Assembly: GCF_020911945.1 (NCBI RefSeq)
Contig: NZ_CP087135.1
Location: forward strand, 930,001-994,000
Direction: 5' to 3'
From: Flavobacterium galactosidilyticum
GTDB lineage: Bacteria > Bacteroidota > Bacteroidia > Flavobacteriales > Flavobacteriaceae
Length of the DNA: 64,000 bases
In this document: piece after piece, positions 16,463 to 24,056 of the stretch
How the letters are laid out: every line of letters starts with the position of its first letter
Position numbering within the stretch: position 1 is the stretch's first letter
Notes under the pieces: generated by a model
The model's input: the letters and a program-made list of their open reading frames with translations, nothing else
What the model was told of the DNA's origin: nothing
Database searches by the model: none
Made by a program: the position numbers and the translations under genes

Positions 16463-17173
16463 ATGAAAATAATCGTATTTGGTTTAGGAAATTTCGGAAT
16501 GTCATTGGCGATAAGCCTAACCGAAACAGGAAATGAAGTCATAGGTGTCGATAGAAATATCGAGAAAGTGAATTTAGTTAAAGATAAGATCTCGCATGCA
16601 ATTGCAATGGATTCTACTAATGAGTTGTCTTATGAAGCCTTGCCTTTAAAAGATACTGATAAGGTCGTTGTTGCTATTGGAGAGAATGAGGGAGCTGCCA
16701 TTATCACTACTGCTATTATTAAAAAATTAAGCGATGTAAAAATTATCAGTAGAGCTTTATCACCCATTCACGATACGGTTCTTGAAGCGATGGGAATTCA
16801 TAGCATTGTGCATCCTGAGCAAGAATCAGCGGATAGATTAACAAAGCAAATCAATTTTAAATCTACTTTAGAGAATTACCAATTAGACGATAATTACACT
16901 ATTTCTGAAGTAAAAGCAAAACCAGAATTCTTTGGAAAAACATTAGAGACCTTAGATACAATTGATAAATATCATTTGACGCTAGTTACTATTATTCGAA
17001 AAAGAGAAAAGAAAAATTTAATCGGTAAAAAATCAATTGTTAAAGAAACTATTGGTCGTCCTTCTCCAGATACTATTGTTTTAGAGGGCGATATTTTAGT
17101 GGTATTCGGATACAATAAAGATATAGAAACATACTGTTTAGGGCAGGAAGAATACCAAAAAAGAAATTACTAA
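16463..17173 (+). CDS. trkA: TrkA-family K+ uptake regulatory protein (RCK)
   Basis: A 236-residue cytoplasmic gating subunit for the TrkH channel. It has one RCK/TrkA-N Rossmann domain (MKIIVFGLGNFGMSLAISL, with acidic D at the end of strand 2 in VIGVDRNIEKV) and a TrkA-C domain from about residue 140. A single N-C pair makes it the KtrA/short TrkA type rather than the duplicated E. coli TrkA. It overlaps hemD by one base (stop/start at 17173), indicating translational coupling. Confidence 0.92.
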   Translation: MKIIVFGLGNFGMSLAISLTETGNEVIGVDRNIEKVNLVKDKISHAIAMDSTNELSYEALPLKDTDKVVVAIGENEGAAIITTAIIKKLSDVKIISRALSPIHDTVLEAMGIHSIVHPEQESADRLTKQINFKSTLENYQLDDNYTISEVKAKPEFFGKTLETLDTIDKYHLTLVTIIRKREKKNLIGKKSIVKETIGRPSPDTIVLEGDILVVFGYNKDIETYCLGQEEYQKRNY

Positions 17174-17829
17174 TGATTCAGATACTATCTACAAAAACAC
17201 TCTTGAATAATCAAAGAGAAGCATTAGTAAATGCAGATTTTAATGTCATTGAGGCAGATTTTATTAAAACGAAAAGTAACCCTTTTCAATTAAATGAAAT
17301 TAATGAAAATTTGATATTTACGAGTCAAAATGCAGTGCAGAGTTTTTTATTGGATCCAAAATCGGAAGCATTAAAATCAAAGAATGTTTTTTGCGTGGGT
17401 TTGAAAACCAAAATTATGCTGTCTGAAAATGGCTATAATGTGGTCGCTTACACCGGTTACGCCGAAGATCTAGCCGAAATAATTACGCTAATTTATGCTA
17501 GTGAAAGCTATACTTTTTTTAGTGGAAACTTAAGAAGAGAGACTTTGCCAAAGGCTTTAAAAGATGCAAAAATAAAATTCAATGAAATTCAGGTTTATGA
17601 AACTACGTTGACGCCGCAGAAAATAAAATCCCCTGTGGAAGCCATATTGTTTTTTAGTCCATCTGGTATTGAAAGCTATTTAAAAGAAAATAAAATTAAA
17701 AATGAGACTTGTTTCTGTATAGGAACAACAACTGCAAGTGCACTTGAAGGAATAACAAAAAACATTGTCGTTGCAGATCAACCCACCATTGAGGATGTGA
17801 TTGAAGAAGTAATTGCTGAGTATAAATAA
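17173..17829 (+). CDS. hemD: Uroporphyrinogen-III synthase
   Basis: A 218-residue HemD-fold protein that cyclises hydroxymethylbilane with ring D inversion. The family is weakly conserved. Supporting segments are LIFTSQNAVQSFLLDPK (near residues 47-63), FCVGLKTKIMLSENGYNVVA, FFSGNLRRETLPKAL and ILFFSPSGIESYLKEN, then CFCIGTTTASALEG near the end. Position after hemC and directly before hemE supports the call. It overlaps trkA by one base and is 41 bp from hemE. Confidence 0.88.
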   Translation: MIQILSTKTLLNNQREALVNADFNVIEADFIKTKSNPFQLNEINENLIFTSQNAVQSFLLDPKSEALKSKNVFCVGLKTKIMLSENGYNVVAYTGYAEDLAEIITLIYASESYTFFSGNLRRETLPKALKDAKIKFNEIQVYETTLTPQKIKSPVEAILFFSPSGIESYLKENKIKNETCFCIGTTTASALEGITKNIVVADQPTIEDVIEEVIAEYK

Positions 17830-17870
17830 TCCCCCTAACTCGCAACAGCGAGGAATAAAAAGAAAGAATT

Positions 17871-18896
17871 ATGATTAAGAATGACCTATTTTTAAAAGCA
17901 TTAAAAGGAGAAACTGTACAACGTCCGCCGGTATGGATGATGCGTCAAGCAGGAAGATATTTACCTGAATTTATCGCTTTACGTGATAAATACGATTTTT
18001 TCACTCGTTGTAGAACTCCTGAAATTGCAGCAGAAATAACAGTGCAACCTATTCGTAGAATTGCTCCAGATGCAGCGATTTTATTCTCTGATATTTTGGT
18101 AGTACCACAAGCAATGGGACTTGAAGTGATTATGAAAGAAAATTTTGGTCCATTTGTGCCAAATCCAATTCGTACGATTCAAGATGTGGAACGTGTAATT
18201 GTTCCAGATATTCAAGAAACTTTAGGATATGTAATGGACGCAATTAAATTGACTAAAGAAATGTTGAACGATGAGGTGCCCTTAATTGGTTTTGCAGGTT
18301 CACCATGGACAATTATGTGTTATGCAGTAGAAGGACAAGGATCTAAAAGTTTTGATAAAGCAAAAGGATTTTGTTTCCAATATCCAGAAGCAGCACATGT
18401 TTTATTACAAAAAATTACCGACACTACTATTTTATACTTAAAAGAAAAAGTAAAAGCAGGCGTAAACGCAGTTCAAGTTTTTGACTCTTGGGGCGGAATG
18501 TTATCTCCTGCTGACTATCAAGAATTTTCTTGGAAATATATCAACCAAATCGTTGAGGCTTTAGCCGATGATGCACCGGTGATTGTTTTTGGAAAAGGAT
18601 GTTGGTTTGCTTTAGGTGAAATGGGGAAAAGTAGAGCTTCTGCATTAGGAGTTGACTGGACTTGTTCACCAAGAAACGCAAGATATTTATCAGGCGGAAA
18701 CATCACTTTACAAGGAAATTTTGATCCATCAAGATTGTTGTCACCAATTCCAGTTATCAAGAAAATGGTACACGAAATGATTGACGAATTCGGTAAAGAC
18801 AAATACATCGTGAATTTAGGTCACGGAATTTTACCAAATATTCCTGTGGATCATGCAAAAGCGTTTATTGATGCAGTAAAAGAATACAACCAATAG
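17871..18896 (+). CDS. hemE: Uroporphyrinogen decarboxylase
   Basis: A 341-residue HemE that decarboxylates the four acetate side chains of uroporphyrinogen III to give coproporphyrinogen III. The N-terminal signature [17 protein letters not shown] is at about residues 18-34. The catalytic aspartate region is [15 protein letters not shown], and [16 protein letters not shown] and the late [12 protein letters not shown] are also family blocks. It is soluble and normal in length. Five bases separate it from the next small gene. Confidence 0.96.
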   Translation: MIKNDLFLKALKGETVQRPPVWMMRQAGRYLPEFIALRDKYDFFTRCRTPEIAAEITVQPIRRIAPDAAILFSDILVVPQAMGLEVIMKENFGPFVPNPIRTIQDVERVIVPDIQETLGYVMDAIKLTKEMLNDEVPLIGFAGSPWTIMCYAVEGQGSKSFDKAKGFCFQYPEAAHVLLQKITDTTILYLKEKVKAGVNAVQVFDSWGGMLSPADYQEFSWKYINQIVEALADDAPVIVFGKGCWFALGEMGKSRASALGVDWTCSPRNARYLSGGNITLQGNFDPSRLLSPIPVIKKMVHEMIDEFGKDKYIVNLGHGILPNIPVDHAKAFIDAVKEYNQ

Positions 18897-18901
18897 CTTA
18901 A

Positions 18902-19282
18902 ATGTTAAACAAAGGATTAAGAGATAAAGAAAGCGAACGAATAGACAATGTGCTAAAGACTTTGCTTTCTTTGGTTTTTATTCCAAGATTCTGGAATATA
19001 GAAGACACGAGTCTTATCGATTATCAGTTAAAAAATTTCGGATTAACGACACCAGTTTTGATTGCTATTGATCAAAATGAATTAATAGAATTATTGCGTA
19101 GATTGCATTTAGATTTTAATCAGCAAGAACAATTTGCTGATTTTTTAGTTGCTTTCTCAAAAGAAAATCCGTTTGATTTAAGGAAAAAATCAATTGCAGT
19201 TTACGAGCATATTCAATCGGAGAGTAAAACATTTTCGTTTGGAATATTTAATAAAATAGCTTTGGCAAAAGCCAGTTTATAA
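18902..19282 (+). CDS. Hypothetical protein within the haem operon
   Basis: A 126-residue soluble, alpha-helical protein that I do not recognise. It starts MLNKGLRDKESERIDNVLKT and has no signal peptide, membrane span or conserved cysteine/histidine motif. It is tightly packed between hemE (5 bp) and hemF (stop and start overlap by one base at 19282), so it is surely co-transcribed and translationally coupled. That placement suggests a role tied to late haem synthesis or simply hitchhiking. No catalytic residues can be proposed. Confidence 0.7.
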   Translation: MLNKGLRDKESERIDNVLKTLLSLVFIPRFWNIEDTSLIDYQLKNFGLTTPVLIAIDQNELIELLRRLHLDFNQQEQFADFLVAFSKENPFDLRKKSIAVYEHIQSESKTFSFGIFNKIALAKASL

Positions 19283-20190
19283 TGAAAAATAAATTTTACG
19301 CATACATACAAAACTTGCAAGATCAAATCGTTGCAGGATTAGAAGCAGTTGATGGTGAAGCCAAATTCCGTGAAGACATTTGGGAACGACCAGAAGGCGG
19401 TGGAGGAAGGACTCGTGTAATTGAAAACGGAAACGTATTTGAAAAAGGCGGTGTCAATATTTCAGCAGTTCATGGGAAATTACCAGACAGTATGCAAAAA
19501 CTATTCAACGTAGGTGAAGCTGATTTTTTTGCTTGCGGACTGAGTTTAGTTATTCATCCAAAAAGTCCAATGGTTCCAACGGTTCACGCGAACTGGCGCT
19601 ATTTCGAAATGTATGATGATCATGGAAATGTAATCAACAGCTGGTTTGGTGGCGGACAAGATCTTACGCCTTATTACTTATTTGAAGAAGATGCAATTCA
19701 TTTTCATCAGACCTGTAAAACCGCCTGTGATAAACACAATCCAGAATTTTATACTAAATATAAAAAACAATGTGATACTTATTTCTGGAATGCACACCGT
19801 TTTGAAGCCAGAGGAATTGGTGGGTTGTTTTTTGATTACTGCAAAGAAACCGAAGATATGAAAATGGAAAATTGGTTCAACTTTGTTTCAGAAGTGGGGA
19901 ATAGTTTCTTAGAAGCTTATGTTCCCGTGGTAGAAAAAAGAAAAAATGTACCATATTCAGCCGCTCAAAAAACATGGCAAGAAATTCGTCGTGGTCGTTA
20001 TGTCGAGTTCAACCTAGTTCATGACAAAGGCACTTTATTTGGTTTAAAAACTAATGGTCGAATCGAGAGTATCTTGATGAGTTTGCCGCCGCATGTGCAG
20101 TGGGTTTACGATCATAATCCAGAAACAGGAAGCGAAGAAGAGAAATTAATACAAGTATTAGAAAATCCAAAAAATTGGATTGCAGATTGA
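19282..20190 (+). CDS. hemF: Oxygen-dependent coproporphyrinogen III oxidase
   Basis: A 302-residue HemF that converts coproporphyrinogen III to protoporphyrinogen IX using O2. Conserved blocks are VHANWRYFEMYDD, NSWFGGGQDLTPYYLFEED, DTYFWNAHRFEARGIGGLFF and the C-terminal EIRRGRYVEFNLVHDKGTLF. Being the O2-dependent type, it indicates aerobic haem synthesis. No hemN is seen in the window. The stop codon is followed at once by the second copy of the GATTAACGATT repeat, then hemB. Confidence 0.96.
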   Translation: MKNKFYAYIQNLQDQIVAGLEAVDGEAKFREDIWERPEGGGGRTRVIENGNVFEKGGVNISAVHGKLPDSMQKLFNVGEADFFACGLSLVIHPKSPMVPTVHANWRYFEMYDDHGNVINSWFGGGQDLTPYYLFEEDAIHFHQTCKTACDKHNPEFYTKYKKQCDTYFWNAHRFEARGIGGLFFDYCKETEDMKMENWFNFVSEVGNSFLEAYVPVVEKRKNVPYSAAQKTWQEIRRGRYVEFNLVHDKGTLFGLKTNGRIESILMSLPPHVQWVYDHNPETGSEEEKLIQVLENPKNWIAD

Positions 20191-20191
20191 T

Positions 20192-20265
20192 GATTAACGA
20201 TTTTTGATTGCAGATTTTCTGTGGTCACCTATTTGTTTTAAATCATAAATCAGCAATCGTTAATC
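20192..20265. repeat. Palindromic GATTAACGATT repeat, copy 2
   Basis: GATTAACGATT (20192-20202) and AATCGTTAATC (20255-20265) match copy 1 at 1024-1094, and the flanking GATTTTTGATTGCAGATT and AAATCATAAATCAGC segments also match. It fills the hemF-hemB gap, beginning just past the hemF stop. Confidence 0.75.
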
Positions 20266-20281
20266 TAAAATCACAAATCAA

Positions 20282-21280
20282 ATGTTCCCATTACAAAGAG
20301 GTAGAAGATTACGCGTCAACGAATCCATTCGTTCTTTAGTTCGCGAAACCACATTAAGTCCAAGTGATTTTATGTTTCCAATGTTCATCGCAGAAGGTGA
20401 AAATTACAAAGTAGAAATTTCGTCTATGCCCGGAATTTTTCGTCGTTCAGTAGATTTAACGGTTTTAGAAGTTAAAGAATTATTCGATTTAGGAATTCGT
20501 GCCGTAAACATCTACGTAAAAGTTGACGAAAGTTTAAAAGATAATACAGGAAAAGAAGCTTGGAATCCACATGGATTGATGCAGCGCGCCATCAAGGAAA
20601 TCAAAGCGGCTTGCCCGGAAATGATTGTAATGCCCGATGTGGCACTGGATCCATATTCTATATACGGTCATGACGGAATTATTGCTAATGGTGATATAGA
20701 AAATGACTCCACTAATGAAGCATTAGTAAAAATGGCAGTTTCTCATGCCGAGGCCGGAGCTGATTTTGTTGCTCCATCTGATATGATGGACGGGCGTGTT
20801 TTACGTTTGCGCCAAGGATTAGATGTTGCAGGTTTTCAAAATGTGGGTATCATGAGCTATTCCGCTAAATATGCATCTGCTTTTTACGGACCATTTAGAG
20901 ACGCGTTAGACAGCGCGCCACGAGAATCTGACGTTGTGGTTCCAAAAGATAAAAAAACCTACCAAATGGACTATTCTAACCGTCTTGAAGCTATTAAAGA
21001 AGCCTTGTGGGATGTTGAAGAAGGTGCTGATATGGTTATGGTAAAACCAGGAATTGCTTATTTAGATATCGTTCGCGAAGTTAAGAATGCAGTGAACGTT
21101 CCAGTTACTGTTTTTCATGTTTCGGGAGAATATGCTATGATTAAAGCAGCAGCTGAAAGAGGTTGGCTGGATCACGATAAAATCATGATGGAGCAGTTAA
21201 TGTGTATCAAAAGAGCTGGAGCTAGTTTGATTTCTACTTATTTTGCCAAAGAAGCTGCGATACTTTTACAAAAGAAATAG
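20282..21280 (+). CDS. hemB: Delta-aminolevulinic acid dehydratase (porphobilinogen synthase)
   Basis: A 332-residue HemB that condenses two 5-aminolevulinates to porphobilinogen. Schiff-base lysines are K196 (SYSAKYASAFYGPFRDA) and K255 (MVMVKPGIAYLD). The metal-site loop reads DVALDPYSIYGHDGI (residues 119-133) and lacks the three cysteines of zinc enzymes, so this is the Mg2+-type enzyme. It is the last haem gene of the rightward unit, separated from hemF by the palindromic repeat. Confidence 0.95.
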   Translation: MFPLQRGRRLRVNESIRSLVRETTLSPSDFMFPMFIAEGENYKVEISSMPGIFRRSVDLTVLEVKELFDLGIRAVNIYVKVDESLKDNTGKEAWNPHGLMQRAIKEIKAACPEMIVMPDVALDPYSIYGHDGIIANGDIENDSTNEALVKMAVSHAEAGADFVAPSDMMDGRVLRLRQGLDVAGFQNVGIMSYSAKYASAFYGPFRDALDSAPRESDVVVPKDKKTYQMDYSNRLEAIKEALWDVEEGADMVMVKPGIAYLDIVREVKNAVNVPVTVFHVSGEYAMIKAAAERGWLDHDKIMMEQLMCIKRAGASLISTYFAKEAAILLQKK

Positions 21281-21409
21281 TCGTAAAAATTAGAAATTGA
21301 GGTTCTTAGAGAAAATTAAGGTATATTTGAAGATAAGTTAAATTCAACCAAGCAATTGGATGGATTGATATATTTTGGAATTTAAATAATTTTAATTAAA
21401 GAAATTAAC

Positions 21410-21796
21410 ATGAGAAAGACCTTATTATTGTTTGCTGTTTTAGCCATGGCTTCTTGTAAAAAAGAAGAAACAAAAAAAGAACCATTATATCCTACTTCGA
21501 CTGAGGAGATTGTGCAAACTCCTGAAGAGTTAGGTGCAGAGATTTTCAAAGGCAAAGGAAATTGTGTAGCCTGTCATCAGCTTGATAAGAAAGTTGTGGG
21601 GCCAAGTATTCAAGAAATTGCTAAGATTTACAAAGATAAAAATGCAAATATGGTAACTTTTCTTAAGGGAGAAGGAGAGCCAATTGTGGATCCAAGTCAA
21701 TACGAAGTGATGAAAGCTAATTTTGCTATTACTAAAGCGATGTCAGATGAAGAATTAAGCGCATTAGAAGCTTATGTTTACTCTAGTTTGAAGTAG
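21410..21796 (+). CDS. Lipoprotein cytochrome c
   Basis: A 128-residue lipoprotein with lipobox AMASC (acylated C16), a charged linker, and one c-type haem motif CVACH at residues 52-56. The sequence GAEIFKGKGNCVACHQLDKK followed by VGPSIQEIAK resembles class I cytochrome c domains of the c551/c552 type. The axial methionine is likely in the MKANFAITKAM segment near the end. It has its own promoter gap after hemB and a terminator immediately after, so it is probably monocistronic. It would act in periplasmic electron transfer. Confidence 0.88.
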   Translation: MRKTLLLFAVLAMASCKKEETKKEPLYPTSTEEIVQTPEELGAEIFKGKGNCVACHQLDKKVVGPSIQEIAKIYKDKNANMVTFLKGEGEPIVDPSQYEVMKANFAITKAMSDEELSALEAYVYSSLK

Positions 21797-21813
21797 TTTT
21801 TATATAAAAATTT

Positions 21814-21852
21814 AAAAAAATCCATATGAATTTAATTCTTGTGGATTTTTTT
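21814..21852 (+). terminator. Terminator after the cytochrome c gene
   Basis: AAAAAAATCCA and TGGATTTTTTT pair around an AT-rich loop and end in a T run. Confidence 0.7.
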
Positions 21853-21855
21853 ATG

Positions 21856-21910
21856 AATTCAAATGTAAAGTTTTCTTGTCTTTTTATAAAGAAAACTTTA
21901 CATTTGAATT
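21856..21910. promoter_or_regulatory. Perfect 22-bp inverted repeat spanning a promoter
   Basis: The 22-nt arms at 21856-21877 and 21889-21910 are exact reverse complements, separated by 11 nt. The right arm contains TACATTTG (21899-21906), a perfect -7 box, and CTTG (21875-21878) lies 20 bp upstream of it as a -33 candidate. The start codon follows at 21930. An operator for the XRE regulator encoded two genes on is plausible. Confidence 0.55.
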
Positions 21911-21929
21911 TAATTTTAAATTTATTATT

Positions 21930-22409
21930 ATGAAAACTAATTATTTATTTCCGAATTCGTTTAAAAATGTTAGTGGGATTGTTTTCCTACTTTCATTATT
22001 GGGACTAATTTTTGTTCCAATAATTAATAAAGACGCCGAAACAATTAAGTTAGAAATAAATGTTTTTGCAATACTTTATGATGAAGGTCTTTCAACTAAA
22101 AGTTTAGCTTGGATTAATGATGACATTTTTCCAGAAATAATTGGAGTTGTGTTGATACTGAGCGGGATTATATTTGCTTTTTCAAAAGAAAAAACCGAGG
22201 ACGAAATGGTTTCCAAAATACGATTGGAAAGTTTGGTTTGGGCAACTTACGTGAATTATGCTTGTTTGCTATTTTGTATACTTTTTATTTATGGGCTTCC
22301 GTTTTTTAATATAATGGTTTATAATATGTTTACCTTATTATTAATTTTTATAATTCGTTTTCATTGGATGCTTTTCCAAAATAATACCCTTGCAGGAGAT
22401 GAAGAATAA
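21930..22409 (+). CDS. Small polytopic membrane protein
   Basis: A 159-residue protein with about four membrane spans (near residues 14-31, 68-84, 103-125 and 128-148). I start it at ATG 21930 (MKTNYLFPNSFKNVSG) rather than at an upstream TTG that lies inside the inverted repeat. The central cytosolic loop reads FSKEKTEDEMVSKIRLESL. Such proteins commonly pair with a small XRE-type regulator, and here the regulator gene overlaps its 3' end by 11 bp. Function unknown. Confidence 0.75.
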   Translation: MKTNYLFPNSFKNVSGIVFLLSLLGLIFVPIINKDAETIKLEINVFAILYDEGLSTKSLAWINDDIFPEIIGVVLILSGIIFAFSKEKTEDEMVSKIRLESLVWATYVNYACLLFCILFIYGLPFFNIMVYNMFTLLLIFIIRFHWMLFQNNTLAGDEE

Positions 22410-22599
22410 TGTCAAAGTACAAAGAGCGATAGCTAATATTACGCAAGCAGGATTGGCTGATAAAATTGGTGTAAGTCGGCAAACTATCAATGCAATTGAA
22501 ACAGGAAAATATGTTCCATCTACTGTTTTAGCCTTGAAAATGGCAAAATTATTCGGGAAATCCGTTAACGATATTTTTGAACTTGATGAAACGGATTAA
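22399..22599 (+). CDS. XRE-family helix-turn-helix regulator
   Basis: A 66-residue DNA-binding protein consisting of little more than one HTH domain: TQAGLADKIGVSRQTINAIE at about residues 17-36, then the usual YVPSTVLALKMAKLFGKSV. I start it at ATG 22399 (MKNNVKVQRAI), which matches relatives; a TTG nine bases earlier is possible. It is translationally coupled to the membrane-protein gene by overlap. Autoregulation through the palindromic promoter at 21856-21910 is the natural hypothesis. Confidence 0.9.
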   Translation: MKNNVKVQRAIANITQAGLADKIGVSRQTINAIETGKYVPSTVLALKMAKLFGKSVNDIFELDETD

Positions 22600-22653
22600 T
22601 ATTATTTTTTGAAGATTTGTTTAATTCCTTATTAATTTTTTTATCTTTAAAAT

Positions 22654-23124
22654 ATGGAAACAACTCACATCAAAACGCCTTTAGGTGTAGCCAAAATCAT
22701 AGGTGATGAAAATGGTATTTCGCTAATTTCCATATCAGATGAAGGTAAAATTTCAGAGACTATTCCTGTAGTTTTACAAGAAGCTGTTACTCAGCTTAAT
22801 GAATATTTCGAACGAAAAAGAATTGATTTTAATTTCAAATTAAATCCGAAAGGTACTGATTTTCAAAAGAAAGTTTGGAAAGGTTTACTCGAAGTCCCTT
22901 TTGGTAAAACAAGAACTTATTTAGAACAATCTAAGATTTTAGGAGATGTCAAAGCCATTCGAGCTGTGGCTTCTGCCAATGGAAAAAATCCACTTTGGAT
23001 TGTAGTTCCTTGTCACCGTATTATTGGATCTGATGGTTCTTTGACTGGTTACGCAGGGGAATTATGGCGTAAGAAATGGTTGCTGGAACATGAAAACCCA
23101 ACGATGCAACAAAGTTTGTTTTAG
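22654..23124 (+). CDS. ogt: Methylated-DNA-[protein]-cysteine S-methyltransferase
   Basis: A 156-residue suicide DNA-repair enzyme of the Ogt/MGMT family that transfers alkyl groups from O6-alkylguanine (and O4-alkylthymine) to its own cysteine. The acceptor is C120 in IVVPCHRIIGSDGSLTGYAG. The helix-turn-helix region with the arginine finger is in AIRAVASANGKNPLW. It lacks the N-terminal Ada domain. It is monocistronic in appearance. Confidence 0.94.
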   Translation: METTHIKTPLGVAKIIGDENGISLISISDEGKISETIPVVLQEAVTQLNEYFERKRIDFNFKLNPKGTDFQKKVWKGLLEVPFGKTRTYLEQSKILGDVKAIRAVASANGKNPLWIVVPCHRIIGSDGSLTGYAGELWRKKWLLEHENPTMQQSLF

Positions 23125-23189
23125 AATAAATACTAAAAGTGATATAATTTTTTAAATTCGTATTTAATTCTTTCGATTTACATAGAAAA

Positions 23190-23236
23190 GAAATCCGTTT
23201 TAATCTGTAAAATCCGCGTCATCTGCGTTCCATCAC
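23190..23236 (+). repeat. Intergenic AATCCG/AATCTG-rich segment
   Basis: The stretch AAATCCGTTTTAATCTG followed by AAATCCGCGTCATCTGCG contains degenerate short direct units (AATCCG, AATCTG, ATCTGCG) right before the exonuclease start. I recall similar segments scattered in Flavobacterium genomes, but only one copy is present here. Confidence 0.3.
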
Positions 23237-23237
23237 T

Positions 23238-23951
23238 ATGATAGAAAAAATCCACCTTAACAACATTCTATTTCTTGACATCGAAACCGTTCCGGAAGCC
23301 GAAGATTTTAATGCTTTGGATTCAGAAATGAAAGAACTTTGGGAACACAAAACCCAATACCAGCGTAAAGACGAATTTACAGCCGAAGATTTTTATGATC
23401 GAGCTGGAATTTGGGCTGAGTTTGGAAAAATTGTTTGTATTTCGGTGGGATATTTTACCATAAAAGGGGATATTCGAAACTTCAGAGTCACTTCTTTTTT
23501 TGGTGATGAAAAGAAATTATTGCTTGATTTTAATAATTTGCTAAACAATCATTTCAATCAACCACAACATGTTTTATGTGGACATAATGCTAAGGAATTT
23601 GACATTCCGTTTCTGGCTCGGCGCATGATTATCAACCAAATCGCCATTCCTAATAAACTAAATTTATTTGGTAAAAAACCTTGGGAAATTCCACATTTAG
23701 ATACATTAGAGCTATGGAAATTTGGCGACTACAAGCACTATACTTCACTAAAATTACTCACTAAAATTCTAGGAATTCCTTCTCCAAAAGGTGATATCGA
23801 TGGCAGTCAAGTAGGTCACGTTTTTTATGTAGAAAAAGACATTGATCGCATTGTAAACTATTGTGAAAAAGACACTATCGCTGTAGCACAAATTTTCTTG
23901 AGATTACGTCGTGAGGATTTGTTGATCGAGGAGGAGATTATTCATGTTTAA
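23238..23951 (+). CDS. Predicted DEDD-type 3'-5' exonuclease (PolB-like)
   Basis: A 237-residue ribonuclease-H-like exonuclease. The acidic motifs are FLDIETVPE (D14, E16), GHNAKEFDIPFLARR (Exo II, near residues 117-131) and YCEKDTIAVAQIFLR (Exo III, DEDDy-type spacing, near residues 212-226). The family resembles the proofreading domain of B-family polymerases but occurs alone, and it probably trims DNA or RNA 3' ends. There is no fused polymerase domain. It stands alone between ogt and a membrane protein gene. Confidence 0.85.
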   Translation: MIEKIHLNNILFLDIETVPEAEDFNALDSEMKELWEHKTQYQRKDEFTAEDFYDRAGIWAEFGKIVCISVGYFTIKGDIRNFRVTSFFGDEKKLLLDFNNLLNNHFNQPQHVLCGHNAKEFDIPFLARRMIINQIAIPNKLNLFGKKPWEIPHLDTLELWKFGDYKHYTSLKLLTKILGIPSPKGDIDGSQVGHVFYVEKDIDRIVNYCEKDTIAVAQIFLRLRREDLLIEEEIIHV

Positions 23952-24056
23952 ATAATTGATTTCAGGTACAAGTTCAAAAATAAATATTAGTTTTAGCAAT
24001 TGATATTCGGTATTGCAGTTTTTATTGATTTTTTACATTTACAAAAATTATAGATT

